From DASXTW01 sp046726275 (GTDB lineage: Bacteria; Actinomycetota; UBA4738), in the NCBI GenBank assembly GCA_046726275.1, contig JBKPAF010000040.1, positions 1 through 64,000 of the forward strand: a stretch of DNA of 64,000 nt. Direction: 5' to 3'. Shown here one piece after another: positions 25,220-34,262 of the stretch; the first letter of the stretch is position 1; each line of letters starts with the position of its first letter. The notes below the pieces were generated by a model. It was given only the letters and a program-made list of their open reading frames with translations, had not been told where the DNA came from and made no database searches. A program made the translations under genes and the position numbers.

Positions 25220-26320
25220 GTCATGGCGACCCGAGTGATGGATCTCACGGGAGCGAGGTCCCGGGTGGGAGTGGACGTGGTCCCTTCTACCAGCGTGGAG
25301 TTCCTGATGACTCTGACCAAGTTCAGCATGGAGGGGAGCAGGGAGACCTTCGAGGACGGATCGACCTGGTTTGACGAAGTTCGAACGAAGACGTCCCCGG
25401 AGCTTCTAGCCGCCCTGGCCGCCGTGAACGGCAAGGCCGGAGTCGGATGGGGAAGCCTGGCCGGGCCGCCGCTCGGTGTCGCCCTCCAACGGCCCTCCGA
25501 CCACACCGTCTCGGAATTCCTCCGTCGCATGGAGGCGCTGCCTCCTCGGGAGCTGTGGTTGATCCTGGCCGGGTACTACATCCCGCCGTTGCGGGAGGAG
25601 GTGGGGAGGGAGGACTTCCTACGGGCCGCAGAGGGGGACACTTCCTCGCGAAGCGCCATCTTGGATGCCGCTCGCAAGTGGGAGGACGAAATGGAGGAAG
25701 AGCCGCCCCTCATGTACCTCTCGGCGGAGCAGCTCAAGAATCACATCTTGACGGCGCTCAAGCTCTGGCATCGGGAGGTCTTCGCGGAACGCGAGGAGGA
25801 GGTGACCGTAATCCTCGAGCGGGACGCGGCGGCCAAGCGAGCCCTGGCGGCGACGACGACTCCGGAAAAGCTGATCGAGATCGCCACGAATGGGATCGAG
25901 TTCCGCGGCGAGCGGTGGGTTCGGCGAGTGGTCCTCCTCCCCCATGTCGCCATGCGCCCCTGGAACGTGTCTTCCGCGTGGGAGGACCGGTGGATCATCT
26001 GCTACCCGGTGGCGGACGAGAGCCTCGGAGACGACCGGACCGCGCCCCCGCCCCGCATGCTGAGGTTGTACAAGGCCTTGGGCGACGAGAAGCGGCTCCG
26101 GATCCTGAAGCGATTGGTCTCGGGCCAGGCCACTCTCCAGGAGCTCGCCGATTCCGTGGGCCTCGCGAAGTCCTCCGTCCACCACCACATGGTGATCCTC
26201 CGGTCGGCCGGCCTCGTCAAGGTGACCGAAGACATCCCGTGGCTGTACACATTGCGAACCGACACCATCCCCGAGGCGTCGGGCCTGCTAGCGAACTTTC
26301 TCGAAGGAGTCAGGTCGTGA
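25217..26320 (+). CDS. ArsR-type winged-helix transcriptional regulator with long N-terminal domain
   Basis: A 367-residue regulator. The C-terminal winged helix is clear: RLYKALGDEKRLRILKRLV, then TLQELADSVGLAKSSVHHHM with the recognition helix, and ILRSAGLVKVTED. The N-terminal 250 residues are an uncharacterised domain seen in large ArsR-like actinobacterial regulators (DUF5937-like), perhaps ligand-sensing; cysteine metal sites of SmtB/ArsR are not visible. The ATG at 25217 follows GGAAAGGATCG. The stop overlaps the GTG of the MFS gene (GTGA), so it most likely controls that exporter. Confidence 0.88.
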   Translation: MVMATRVMDLTGARSRVGVDVVPSTSVEFLMTLTKFSMEGSRETFEDGSTWFDEVRTKTSPELLAALAAVNGKAGVGWGSLAGPPLGVALQRPSDHTVSEFLRRMEALPPRELWLILAGYYIPPLREEVGREDFLRAAEGDTSSRSAILDAARKWEDEMEEEPPLMYLSAEQLKNHILTALKLWHREVFAEREEEVTVILERDAAAKRALAATTTPEKLIEIATNGIEFRGERWVRRVVLLPHVAMRPWNVSSAWEDRWIICYPVADESLGDDRTAPPPRMLRLYKALGDEKRLRILKRLVSGQATLQELADSVGLAKSSVHHHMVILRSAGLVKVTEDIPWLYTLRTDTIPEASGLLANFLEGVRS

Positions 26321-27669
26321 AGAGCGAACGCAGCCGGAGCCTGTGGCGTCACCCGGACTTCATGAAGCTATGGACCGCGGAGACCATCAGCCAGCTCGGG
26401 ACCCAGGTGACCCTCCTGGCTCTGCCGCTCACCGCGATCCTCATCCTCAAGGCGTCGCCGTTCCAGGTCGGCCTGCTCGGCACTGTGGAGTTCCTGCCGT
26501 TCATCCTGGTCGGGCTGCCTGCGGGCGTCTGGGTGGACCGGCTTCGGCGCAAGCCGATCCTGATCGCCGGTGACCTCGGCCGGGTGGCCGCGCTCGCCTC
26601 GATCCCCATCGCCTACGAGCTGGGCGTACTGCACATCGGACAGCTCTACGTCGTGGCGTTCGTCACCGGCGTGTTGACGGTGTTCTTCGACGTCGCCTAT
26701 CAGTCCTATCTGCCCTCACTGGTCGAACGAGACCAGATCGTCGACGGGAACGCCAAGCTGGAGATCTCCCGGTCCGGCGCTCAGCTCGCCGGGCCCGGCA
26801 TGGCGGGGGCCCTGATCGAGATCCTCAAAGCGCCGGTGGCCATCCTCGCCGATGCGATCAGCTTCCTGGGGTCGGCGATCTTTGTGTTCCTCATCCGAAA
26901 GCCGGAGCCTCCCGTCGAGCGCCACTCCACGGACGGGAGCAAGCCGAAGATGCGGTCGGAGATCCTCGTCGGACTCCGCTACGTGTGGCGACACCCTCTG
27001 CTCAGGCCGATCGCGTTCTGCACCGCGACCTCGAACTTCTTCGGCTACATCGCGCAGGCCGTGCTGTTGATCTTCGTGGTCCGGCAGCTCGGGTTGTCGG
27101 CCGGCGAAGTGGGCCTGGCGTTCTCGATCGGCAACATCGGGTTCCTGCTCGGAGCGTTCGTCTCTGGCCGGGTCGCCCGCATCGTCGGCCTCGGCAGGAC
27201 CATCGTGGGGTCCGCGATGACTTTCGGGCTGGCGTTCCTGCCGGTACCGCTGGCAACGAGCGACTCGATCTTCCCGATCCTGGTCCTCACGATGCTGATC
27301 GGCGGGTTCGCCAACGTCCTGTACAACGTCAACCAGGTCAGCCTCCGACAGTCCATCACCGCTGAGCGGATGCAGGGGCGCATGAACGCCACCATGCGAT
27401 TCATGGTGTGGGGCACGATCCCTCTGGGGTCGTTCGTCGGCGGCGTATTGGGCGGTGTGATCGGTCTGAGGCCGACGCTGTGGGTCGCGGCCATCGGCAC
27501 TCTTCTGGCGTTCGTCCCCCCCTTCCTGTCACCGGTCCGGAAGCTGGAGCGGATCCCGGACATGCCGAGCAAGGAGCCTGGGGTCGCGGAGGCGCTCGCC
27601 ACGACCGGCGATGGACTGGTCGAGCCGGTGGAGGTCCCCCGTCCCGTCTCCGAGCCGACCCGGGACTGA
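26317..27669 (+). CDS. MFS transporter, drug-efflux type
   Basis: A 450-residue transporter with about 12 transmembrane helices. The N-terminus (HPDFMKLWTAETISQLGTQV) and the loop LPAGVWVDRLRRKPILIAGD are typical of the MFS_3/enterobactin-exporter-like group. A second repeat includes SGRVARIVGLGRTIVGSAM. It probably expels a toxic compound by proton antiport. The GTG at 26317 has AAGGAG upstream and overlaps the regulator stop by four bases, arguing for regulation by the ArsR protein. Confidence 0.92.
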   Translation: MKSERSRSLWRHPDFMKLWTAETISQLGTQVTLLALPLTAILILKASPFQVGLLGTVEFLPFILVGLPAGVWVDRLRRKPILIAGDLGRVAALASIPIAYELGVLHIGQLYVVAFVTGVLTVFFDVAYQSYLPSLVERDQIVDGNAKLEISRSGAQLAGPGMAGALIEILKAPVAILADAISFLGSAIFVFLIRKPEPPVERHSTDGSKPKMRSEILVGLRYVWRHPLLRPIAFCTATSNFFGYIAQAVLLIFVVRQLGLSAGEVGLAFSIGNIGFLLGAFVSGRVARIVGLGRTIVGSAMTFGLAFLPVPLATSDSIFPILVLTMLIGGFANVLYNVNQVSLRQSITAERMQGRMNATMRFMVWGTIPLGSFVGGVLGGVIGLRPTLWVAAIGTLLAFVPPFLSPVRKLERIPDMPSKEPGVAEALATTGDGLVEPVEVPRPVSEPTRD

Positions 27670-27682
27670 TAGGGGTGCCGGC

Positions 27683-27919
27683 CTGGCCAAGCTGATCTAC
27701 TCGGCGATCACCTCGCTCGACGGCTGTGTCGCGGACCAGGACGGCAACTTCGCCTGGGCTGAGCCGGACGAGGAGGTGCACACGTTCGTCAACGACCTTC
27801 AGCGTCCGGTGGGCACCCTCCTCCTCGGGCGACGCATGCACGAGGTATTGGTTACCGCACGACGTAGCGGTCCTCGGGCTCAGGCCGGGCGGAGGCGACT
27901 CCGCCACGATCTCCGCTAG
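27683..27919 (+). pseudogene. Truncated dihydrofolate reductase/RibD-family remnant
   Basis: The frame encodes LAKLIYSAITSLDGCVADQD and goes on to EEVHTFVNDLQRPVGTLLLG and RRMHEVL, the standard N-terminal third of the RibD C-terminal/DHFR-like family. It then runs into an unrelated arginine-rich tail and stops; the family needs another 100 or more residues. The expected initiator is CTG at 27683, with no ATG, GTG or TTG in a useful place. I read it as a deletion remnant behind the MFS gene. Confidence 0.7.
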
Positions 27920-27966
27920 CCTGTTTCCCGGACCGGTCGATCTTGCTCCGGAGGAAACGAGGTCTC

Positions 27967-29394
27967 ATGCTATCGGCGTTCCGGGGAGGAGGAGGGGGTC
28001 GCACGCCTGCCATGCCCGACGCTGCGCCCGTCACCCGGGCGGCCATCATCGATCGGAGGAGGGGCACGCCTCGCGTCGGGGTGGTCCTGGCCGCAGGGCG
28101 GTCAGAACGCCTCCGCCGGCACACCGGGGGCCGGTCGAAGCTCCTTCTCCGCCTGGGCGGGCTGCCCCTGATCGAGCGGGCCATCCGAACCCTCCTGGCA
28201 AACGATCTCGAGCGCGTCGTGGTCGTCGTGGGGCACCAGGGGGACGCCGTCGCCGCGGCTGCCCGCCGCGTCGCTCCCGACCGGGTGCAGATCGTCCGAG
28301 CCATCGATTGGGCGAGAGGAAACGGGGCTTCTCTGTCGGCCGCCGAGGGCGTCCTGCGCGGGGAGGATCTGTTCGTCCTCCTGTGCAGCGATCATGTGTT
28401 CGCTCCGGACGCTCTTGACGGGCTCATCCGGGCGGGGGGGCCGGCCGTGCTCGTCGATCCCTCGCCCGAGGCGGACGCCTGGGGGGAGGGCACCCGGGTC
28501 CACGTCGAGGGTCACCGGGCTGTCGCCTTCGGCAAGGACCTGGACGACCCGCCCATCGATTGCGGAGCGTTCCTTCTCTCCCCCGACATCTTCGCGGCGG
28601 GGCGGCGGGGCGCCGCCGACGGCGACCATTCCCTGGCCGGGGCGGTCACGCGCCTGGCCGCCACGGTGCCGGTCAAGGCCGAGCCGATCCCCGCGGAGAG
28701 CTGGTGGCAGGACATCGACACCCCGGAAGACCTTCGCAGGGCCCGGCGCCTGCTTCGGCGGTCCCTGACCAAGAGCACCGACGGTCCGGTCTCCCGCTAC
28801 CTGAACCGTCCGATCTCCACTCGCTTGTCCATGGCCCTGGCTCCCCTCCGACCCTCGCCCAATCTCGTGTCGTGGGTCGCGTTCTTCATCGGGATCGTCG
28901 CGGCCAGCCTGCTGGCGGCAGAACGCCCGTTGATCGGGGGACTCCTCGTCCATCTGCACTCGGTGCTCGACGGCGTCGACGGTGAGTCCGCCAGGCTCCA
29001 GATGCGCACGAATCCCCGCGGAGCCAGGCTTGACAACCTGCTCGATCGCATCGTCGATGCCGCGATCGTGGCGGGACTCGGCTGGTGGGTCGCCTACAAC
29101 TGGTTCAGCCCTCGGACCATCCTGCTGCTCGCCGCGATCGGGGCGGCGTGGGGGCTCCTCGCGCAGGCAGGAAAGGAACGCTCAACCGTTCTGGGCCTTC
29201 CCGCGTCCACGGAACGCCTCCTCGGCTATCTCCTTGGAGGACGGGATGGGCGGCTGTTCCTGGTCACGGCGTGGGCCGTGCTCGGCCATCCGATGGTCGC
29301 CCTGATGGCGTTCTCGGTGGCGTGGGTGGCCAGCGTGGCGATCCGGGTTCTCCTGGTCAGGCGACTGGCCCTCGATTCGGCCACCACCGCCTGA
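27967..29394 (+). CDS. Fused sugar-nucleotidyltransferase / CDP-alcohol phosphatidyltransferase (IPCT-DIPPS-like)
   Basis: Residues about 35-265 form a nucleotidyltransferase: VGVVLAAGRSERLRRHTG, then SKLLLRLGGLPLIERAI and the metal site LLCSDHVFAPD. Residues about 280-470 form a membrane CDP-alcohol transferase with a perfect signature DGESARLQMRTNPRGARLDN followed by LLD (DGxxARx8GxxxDxxxD). This order matches bifunctional inositol-phosphate cytidylyltransferase/DIP-phosphate synthases of heat-adapted organisms. The product may be a di-inositol solute or an inositol-type lipid. ATG 27967 was chosen on upstream GAGGAAACGAGG; an ATG at 28012 is possible. It converges on a flippase-like gene. 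Confidence 0.85.
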   Translation: MLSAFRGGGGGRTPAMPDAAPVTRAAIIDRRRGTPRVGVVLAAGRSERLRRHTGGRSKLLLRLGGLPLIERAIRTLLANDLERVVVVVGHQGDAVAAAARRVAPDRVQIVRAIDWARGNGASLSAAEGVLRGEDLFVLLCSDHVFAPDALDGLIRAGGPAVLVDPSPEADAWGEGTRVHVEGHRAVAFGKDLDDPPIDCGAFLLSPDIFAAGRRGAADGDHSLAGAVTRLAATVPVKAEPIPAESWWQDIDTPEDLRRARRLLRRSLTKSTDGPVSRYLNRPISTRLSMALAPLRPSPNLVSWVAFFIGIVAASLLAAERPLIGGLLVHLHSVLDGVDGESARLQMRTNPRGARLDNLLDRIVDAAIVAGLGWWVAYNWFSPRTILLLAAIGAAWGLLAQAGKERSTVLGLPASTERLLGYLLGGRDGRLFLVTAWAVLGHPMVALMAFSVAWVASVAIRVLLVRRLALDSATTA

Positions 29395-29403
29395 GGGCGG
29401 CGC

Positions 29404-30519
29404 TCAGGAACGAGCGCCCACGTCGATCATCGGAGACGATTCGTCCGCCGACCCCGGCTCCTTCCTCCACCCCCGCTTCCGGCGCCATGCGACGTAGGTG
29501 AGGGCGCCGATCGGAATCTGGATGTAGTACGTGAGGAAGCGAAACACGAGGACGGCCGCGATCGCCTCGGCCCGGTCGGCCCCGGCCAGCACCAGCCCGG
29601 CCACGTATCCGAGTTCGGCGAGCCCGACGTTGCCCGGGATGATCGGGACCGAGGAGGCGAGCCGCACGAGAGCGAAGACCGCGAACGCCTGGGCCCAGTT
29701 CACCTCCGCGTCGGAGACGCCGATGAAGCGCAGGCTCATCAGCAGCACCACGTAGATCGACAGGTGGCTGACGACGGTGGCCAGGGTGAGGAAATGCCAC
29801 CGGCGACGAAGCAGGCTGATCGTCTGGGCCCGGAACCGCACCGCCTTCGCGCCCCAACCCTCCACCGGAGGCTTCCTGAATGCCCGTCGAAGGAACGAGA
29901 CCACCCGTTCGGAGGCGACGCCGAGCTGCTCGGCGAATCGGTCCCGCCAGAGGCTCAGGCCGATCCCGAGCGTGACCACGACCAGGATGGTCACCCCGAT
30001 CACCGCCGACGTCACGAGGGCATCGTCGTGGTCGCCGTGGATGGCCAGGATGACCAGGGCGAGCACCGGCAACACCAGCCGAAGCACGTAGTTCCAGAAG
30101 CCGGTAACCAGCGCCTGGAGGGCGATGTCCGAGCGGCGGAACCCCCAGGAGCGGAACATGGCGTACGAGACGCCGACCGCGACGGCGCCCCCGCCCGGAA
30201 CCGTCATGGCGACGGAAGTGGACGACTGATTGACCACGGCGGCCTTGGCCACTGACAGGCCAGGCATCCCCGCCATCGTCACCGGCCAGTAAGTCACGAT
30301 GTTCCAGACAGTGGCCAGGGCGAGGAGTGCGTACTGCGCGGCCGTCATCGACCGGATCGAGGCCCACACCTGGCCGAGGTCCGCCAACTGGGGAAGCACC
30401 AGAAGGAACACCCCCAGTACGACGGCCGCGAACAACAGGATCTGCGCGGCCCGGCCCAAGCGTCTCCTCTCCCGGCTTCTCGCCGCGGAGGGATCAGCGG
30501 GTTCGCCTTCCGGACTCAT
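29404..30519 (-). CDS. Flippase-like integral membrane protein (LPG synthase TM/UPF0104 family)
   Basis: A 371-residue protein with about eight hydrophobic helices. The family patterns AVVNQSSTSVAMTVPGGGAV, a later SSVPIIPGNVGLAELGYVAG and VLVFRFLTYYIQIPIGALTY are those of the lysylphosphatidylglycerol-synthase transmembrane (AglD/UPF0104) group. These proteins are thought to flip or transfer lipid-linked groups; no catalytic C-terminal domain is present. The start at 30519 gives the normal N-terminus; the longer upstream frame is antisense to the helicase start. Its stop is nine bases from that of the CDP-alcohol transferase fusion, a possible functional partner. Confidence 0.88.
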   Translation of the reverse strand: MSPEGEPADPSAARSRERRRLGRAAQILLFAAVVLGVFLLVLPQLADLGQVWASIRSMTAAQYALLALATVWNIVTYWPVTMAGMPGLSVAKAAVVNQSSTSVAMTVPGGGAVAVGVSYAMFRSWGFRRSDIALQALVTGFWNYVLRLVLPVLALVILAIHGDHDDALVTSAVIGVTILVVVTLGIGLSLWRDRFAEQLGVASERVVSFLRRAFRKPPVEGWGAKAVRFRAQTISLLRRRWHFLTLATVVSHLSIYVVLLMSLRFIGVSDAEVNWAQAFAVFALVRLASSVPIIPGNVGLAELGYVAGLVLAGADRAEAIAAVLVFRFLTYYIQIPIGALTYVAWRRKRGWRKEPGSADESSPMIDVGARS

Positions 30520-30597
30520 CCGCGTTCCATCATCGGGCCCCGGAGCATGGTCCAGCAAGAGAGCACCCACCGCCACGCTCCCGCCGCCGGGGGGGAC

Positions 30598-30603
30598 TAC
30601 AAT
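30598..30603 (+). promoter_or_regulatory. Candidate -10 box TACAAT for the helicase gene
   Basis: TACAAT ends nine bases before ATG 30613. The spacing suits a leaderless transcript starting at or just before the ATG. No matching -35 is visible. Confidence 0.4.
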
Positions 30604-30612
30604 CTCGAACAC

Positions 30613-32694
30613 ATGTTCGGCACAACCAGTCGCGGCCTCCCTGCCGCCCTCGCCCAGCCGGCATGGGCCGAGGGGCTCAATGCCCGACAGCTCGAAGCCG
30701 TCACCTCGGACTCGAGGACCACGCTGGTGGTGGCCGGGGCCGGGACGGGCAAAACGCTGACCCTTGCCTGCCGGGTGGCCCATCTGATCGAACGAGGAGT
30801 TCCCCCGGCCCGGCTCCTGCTCCTCACGTTCACCAGGCGGGCGGCTGGCGAGATGCTGGAGCGAGCCCGGCGCATGACCGGCGAGGCCTCCACGTCGCAG
30901 GTCTGGGGAGGCACGTTCCACGCGATGGCCAACCGTCTCCTCAGGATGCACGGCCGCACGATCGGCGTCCGCGCCGACTTCACAGTGATGGACCAGGCGG
31001 ACGCCGCGGACGTGATGAACCTGATCAGGGACGACCTCGGGTTGGCCCGGAGGGAACGGCGATTCCCGCGAAAGGACACGCTCGCGGCGATCTACTCGAG
31101 AACCGTCAACACGGCCGTCCGGCTTGCGGAGGCGATCGACCGCTGGTTTCCCTGGTGCCGGGACGACGTCAAGGAGATCGGCGCGATCTTCCAGCTGTAC
31201 GTGGAGCGGAAGCGCCGACAGAACGTGCTCGACTACGACGACCTACTCCTCTTCTGGGCCGCACTGGCTCGTTCCCAGTCGTCGGGCGGATCCCCACCGC
31301 TCTTCGACCACATCCTCGTGGACGAATACCAGGACACCAACGCGATCCAGGCCGAGATCCTCCGCCACATCGCCCGAGACGTGAGCCTCATGGTCGTCGG
31401 AGACGACGCCCAGTCCATCTACTCGTTCCGGGCCGCGACCGTCCGCAACATCCTGCAGTTCGCGCAGGACTTTCCCGGGGCCAGGGTGGCCAAGCTCGAA
31501 CAGAACTACCGTTCGACACCGTACATCCTGGCCGTCTCGAACGCGGTCATCGCCCTCTCCCCGGAGCGCCACGAGAAGACCCTGTGGTCCGAACGCCCCG
31601 CGGGGCGACGGCCCGAGCTCGTCACCTGTCTCGACGAGGCCGAGCAAAGCGAGGCGATCTGTCGCCGGGTCCTCGAATACAGGGAGGCGGGCATCCTCCT
31701 CAAGCGGCAGGCCGTCCTGTTCCGCGCGGCGCACCACAGCGACGTGTTGGAGGTCGAGCTGTCCCGCCGAAACATCCCCTTCGTCAAGTACGGGGGCCTG
31801 AAGTTCCTGGAGGCCGCCCACGTGAAGGACGTCCTTGCCGTCCTGCGGATCCTCGAGAACCCCTATGACGAGGTGAGCTGGTTCCGCGTCCTGCAGCTCC
31901 TGGACGGAATGGGTCCGTCGTCAGCCCGCAGGTTCATGGAAGACCTGGGCGTCCGGCAGGGAGTTGGTTCCGAGCCGTCTCCGCTCCGCCGGTTGCTCGA
32001 TGGGCCTCCGGATGTTTCGCCTCCCGCCGCCCCGGGCGTGAGATCGCTGCGAAGCACCCTGCACGACTGCGTGGCGTCGGGTGCGGGCGCCGCGGAGGAG
32101 ATCGAGAGGATCACCCTGTTCCTGGAGCCGGCGCTCGTCAGCCGATACCGCAATCCTCGCGAGCGGATGCGGGACCTCGAGCAACTGGCCCTGTTGGCGG
32201 GCGAATATCCGAACCGCGCCCGGTTCCTCACCGAGCTCACCCTCGATCCACCCTCCTCGACCAGCGACCTCGCCGGACCGCCCTTGCTGGACGAGGACTA
32301 CCTCGTCCTCTCCACGATCCATTCGGCGAAAGGGCTCGAGTGGGAAGTCGTCCATGTCATTCACGCGGCCGACGGCATGATCCCTTCCGACATGGCGACC
32401 GGGAGCGCAGAGGAGATCGAGGAAGAGCGGCGGCTTCTCTATGTCGCCATGACGCGGGCCAGCGAAGCCCTCCACGTGTACTTCCCGCTGCGGTACTACC
32501 ACCGGCCGCGCGGCCTCGAGGACGGGCACAGCTACGCGCAGCTCACCCGGTTCCTTCCCCGCTCGATCCAGGATCTCTTCGGCCGCAGCACCGAACATCG
32601 AGCGGCGGACGCGGACGCTGATCCTTCTCCCACCGCGACGATGGGTTCAGTGGCGGCTGTGGACGAGTTCCTCACCGCCCTGTGGCGTGACTAG
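30613..32694 (+). CDS. UvrD/PcrA-type ATP-dependent DNA helicase (SF1A)
   Basis: All SF1A motifs are present: Q motif LNARQLEAVT, Walker A VVAGAGTGKT, motif Ia LLTFTRRAA, Walker B LVDEYQDTN, motif III GDDAQSIYSFRAA, motif IV QNYRST, motif V TIHSAKGLEWE and motif VI RRLLYVAMTRA. It would translocate 3' to 5' on DNA in repair. The protein is 693 residues from ATG 30613, which sits at leaderless distance from a TACAAT box; an in-frame ATG at 30547 adds 22 residues. The C-terminus ends in an acidic segment without a nuclease domain. Its stop overlaps the convergent decarboxylase stop. Confidence 0.94.
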   Translation: MFGTTSRGLPAALAQPAWAEGLNARQLEAVTSDSRTTLVVAGAGTGKTLTLACRVAHLIERGVPPARLLLLTFTRRAAGEMLERARRMTGEASTSQVWGGTFHAMANRLLRMHGRTIGVRADFTVMDQADAADVMNLIRDDLGLARRERRFPRKDTLAAIYSRTVNTAVRLAEAIDRWFPWCRDDVKEIGAIFQLYVERKRRQNVLDYDDLLLFWAALARSQSSGGSPPLFDHILVDEYQDTNAIQAEILRHIARDVSLMVVGDDAQSIYSFRAATVRNILQFAQDFPGARVAKLEQNYRSTPYILAVSNAVIALSPERHEKTLWSERPAGRRPELVTCLDEAEQSEAICRRVLEYREAGILLKRQAVLFRAAHHSDVLEVELSRRNIPFVKYGGLKFLEAAHVKDVLAVLRILENPYDEVSWFRVLQLLDGMGPSSARRFMEDLGVRQGVGSEPSPLRRLLDGPPDVSPPAAPGVRSLRSTLHDCVASGAGAAEEIERITLFLEPALVSRYRNPRERMRDLEQLALLAGEYPNRARFLTELTLDPPSSTSDLAGPPLLDEDYLVLSTIHSAKGLEWEVVHVIHAADGMIPSDMATGSAEEIEEERRLLYVAMTRASEALHVYFPLRYYHRPRGLEDGHSYAQLTRFLPRSIQDLFGRSTEHRAADADADPSPTATMGSVAAVDEFLTALWRD

Positions 32695-34106
32695 GGGGCA
32701 GCTCCTCGATCGAGCTCACGCGCGGCCGATCGGATGATCTCCACGGCCTCCTCGATCCGGTCGCGATGCGTCCGGTGGGAGAGGATGCACGCCCGGATGA
32801 CGAACCGGCCCTCGATCAACGTGCTCGAGAGGAACACCCGCTTCGACTCGTTGATCCGTTCCAGGAGCGCGCGGTTGAACTCGTCTGCGTCACCGGTCGC
32901 AGGGCGATAGCGGAAGGCCACGACGGACAGGTCGGGTTCCCACGGCAGCTCGAATCCGGGCGAGTCCGCCAACGCTTGGTAGAGGTGCTGCGTGAGGTCG
33001 AGCTTCTCGTTCAGCGCCGACCGGAACGCGCCGACGCCGTGCAGCATGAGCGGAAGCCATACCCGGAGGCCTCGGAAATCGCGGGAGAGCTCGGGAGAGT
33101 AGTCGGCGAAGTTGGGGATCTCTTCCTCGGGGGCCAGGTCCTGAAGGTAATCGGCCCCGACCTGGTGGGCGTCGCGTAGTCGTTTGCCCTCCCGGACGAG
33201 GAGGCTCCCCGTGCCATACGGAAGGAACATGCCCTTGTGCGGATCCAGGGTGATGGAGTCGGCCTCCGCGATGCCGTCGAAGAGGCGACGTCCCCGATCC
33301 GTGAGCTGGAAGAAGCCGCCGTATGCCCCATCGACGTGCAGCCACAGATCCTCTTCCCTGGCCACCCGGGCGATCTCCGCGATGGGGTCGACCCTTCCAG
33401 TGTTGGTCGTCCCCGCGCTGGCGACGACGCAGAACGGCCGCAGCCCCCGGTCCCGGTCATCGCGGACCATCGCCTCCAGCCGATCGACGTCCATGGCCAG
33501 ATCGGAGGTCGTGGGAACGATCCGGACGGCCGCGTGCGGAAACCCCGCGAGGATCGTTGCCTTCGCGACCGAGGCGTGCGCCTGGTCGGTGACGTATAGC
33601 GTTCCCCGGGCCGGGTCCTCGCCGAGATGGACGTGACGCCCGGTCACCACGGCCGAGAAGTTGGCCATCGATCCGCCCGACGTGAGGATCCCCCGGGCCT
33701 CGTCCGGGTAGTCGAACAGATCGCACAGCCACCGGATCACGTCCTGCTCCATCTGGACGAATCGGGGAGCGGCGTGCCACACGCCGACGTACCGGTTCAC
33801 CCCGCACGCGAGGAAGTCCGCCAGAGCCGCCGCGAAGAGTCCACCGCCCGGGATGTAGGCGAGATATCCGGGTCCGGCGGTGTTGAATCCCTTGCGAGCT
33901 CCCGCTTCGACCGCTTCGAGGAGCGACGGGAACGGGTGGCCGTCATCCGACGGGACCTCGCGAGTCCCGTCCAGTTCGCGGAGATCGAGGTCCGAGGCCG
34001 GAGCAGCCGGAAGCGCTTCAATGAATCCGCCAAGGAACATGAGGGCGGCCTCGCCCATGGCCCGCATCTCTTCGAGGGAAGGCTCCAAGGGATAGCGCTC
34101 GTCCAT
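32691..34106 (-). CDS. PLP-dependent group II decarboxylase
   Basis: A 471-residue fold-type-I decarboxylase related to aromatic-L-amino-acid, tyrosine and glutamate decarboxylases. Motifs are ARKGFNTAGPGYLAYIPGGG, ILTSGGSMANFSAVV, YVTDQAHASVAKA, VDGAYGGFF and the Schiff-base site TLDPHKGMFLPYG (Lys291). It removes CO2 from an amino acid to make an amine; the exact amino acid cannot be read. ATG 34106 is preferred over TTG 34115. It stands alone, with the helicase convergent and the kinase operon divergent, so the amine could be for stress response or signalling (inference). Confidence 0.93.
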   Translation of the reverse strand: MDERYPLEPSLEEMRAMGEAALMFLGGFIEALPAAPASDLDLRELDGTREVPSDDGHPFPSLLEAVEAGARKGFNTAGPGYLAYIPGGGLFAAALADFLACGVNRYVGVWHAAPRFVQMEQDVIRWLCDLFDYPDEARGILTSGGSMANFSAVVTGRHVHLGEDPARGTLYVTDQAHASVAKATILAGFPHAAVRIVPTTSDLAMDVDRLEAMVRDDRDRGLRPFCVVASAGTTNTGRVDPIAEIARVAREEDLWLHVDGAYGGFFQLTDRGRRLFDGIAEADSITLDPHKGMFLPYGTGSLLVREGKRLRDAHQVGADYLQDLAPEEEIPNFADYSPELSRDFRGLRVWLPLMLHGVGAFRSALNEKLDLTQHLYQALADSPGFELPWEPDLSVVAFRYRPATGDADEFNRALLERINESKRVFLSSTLIEGRFVIRACILSHRTHRDRIEEAVEIIRSAARELDRGAAP

Positions 34107-34262
34107 GGCCGACAAGTATGGAACGAAAAATTCCCGCTTCGTTCCCGCGAAGGCGGGACCGGCGAGAGTAGGCTAGTCGCCCGTCCCCCAGGTGGCGTAT
34201 CGATTGCCCCCCATCCTCCGAGTAGCCTCGTGCGCCCCGGCGGCGGAAAGAGGAGGTGTGCC
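34107..34262. other. Divergent intergenic region between the decarboxylase and kinase genes
   Basis: About 155 bases. On the plus strand GAGAGTAGGCTAG near 34166 contains a TAGGCT box fitting TANNNT, and GAAAGAGGAGG at about 34245-34255 is the ribosome site for TTG 34263. There is no gene here. Confidence 0.4.
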
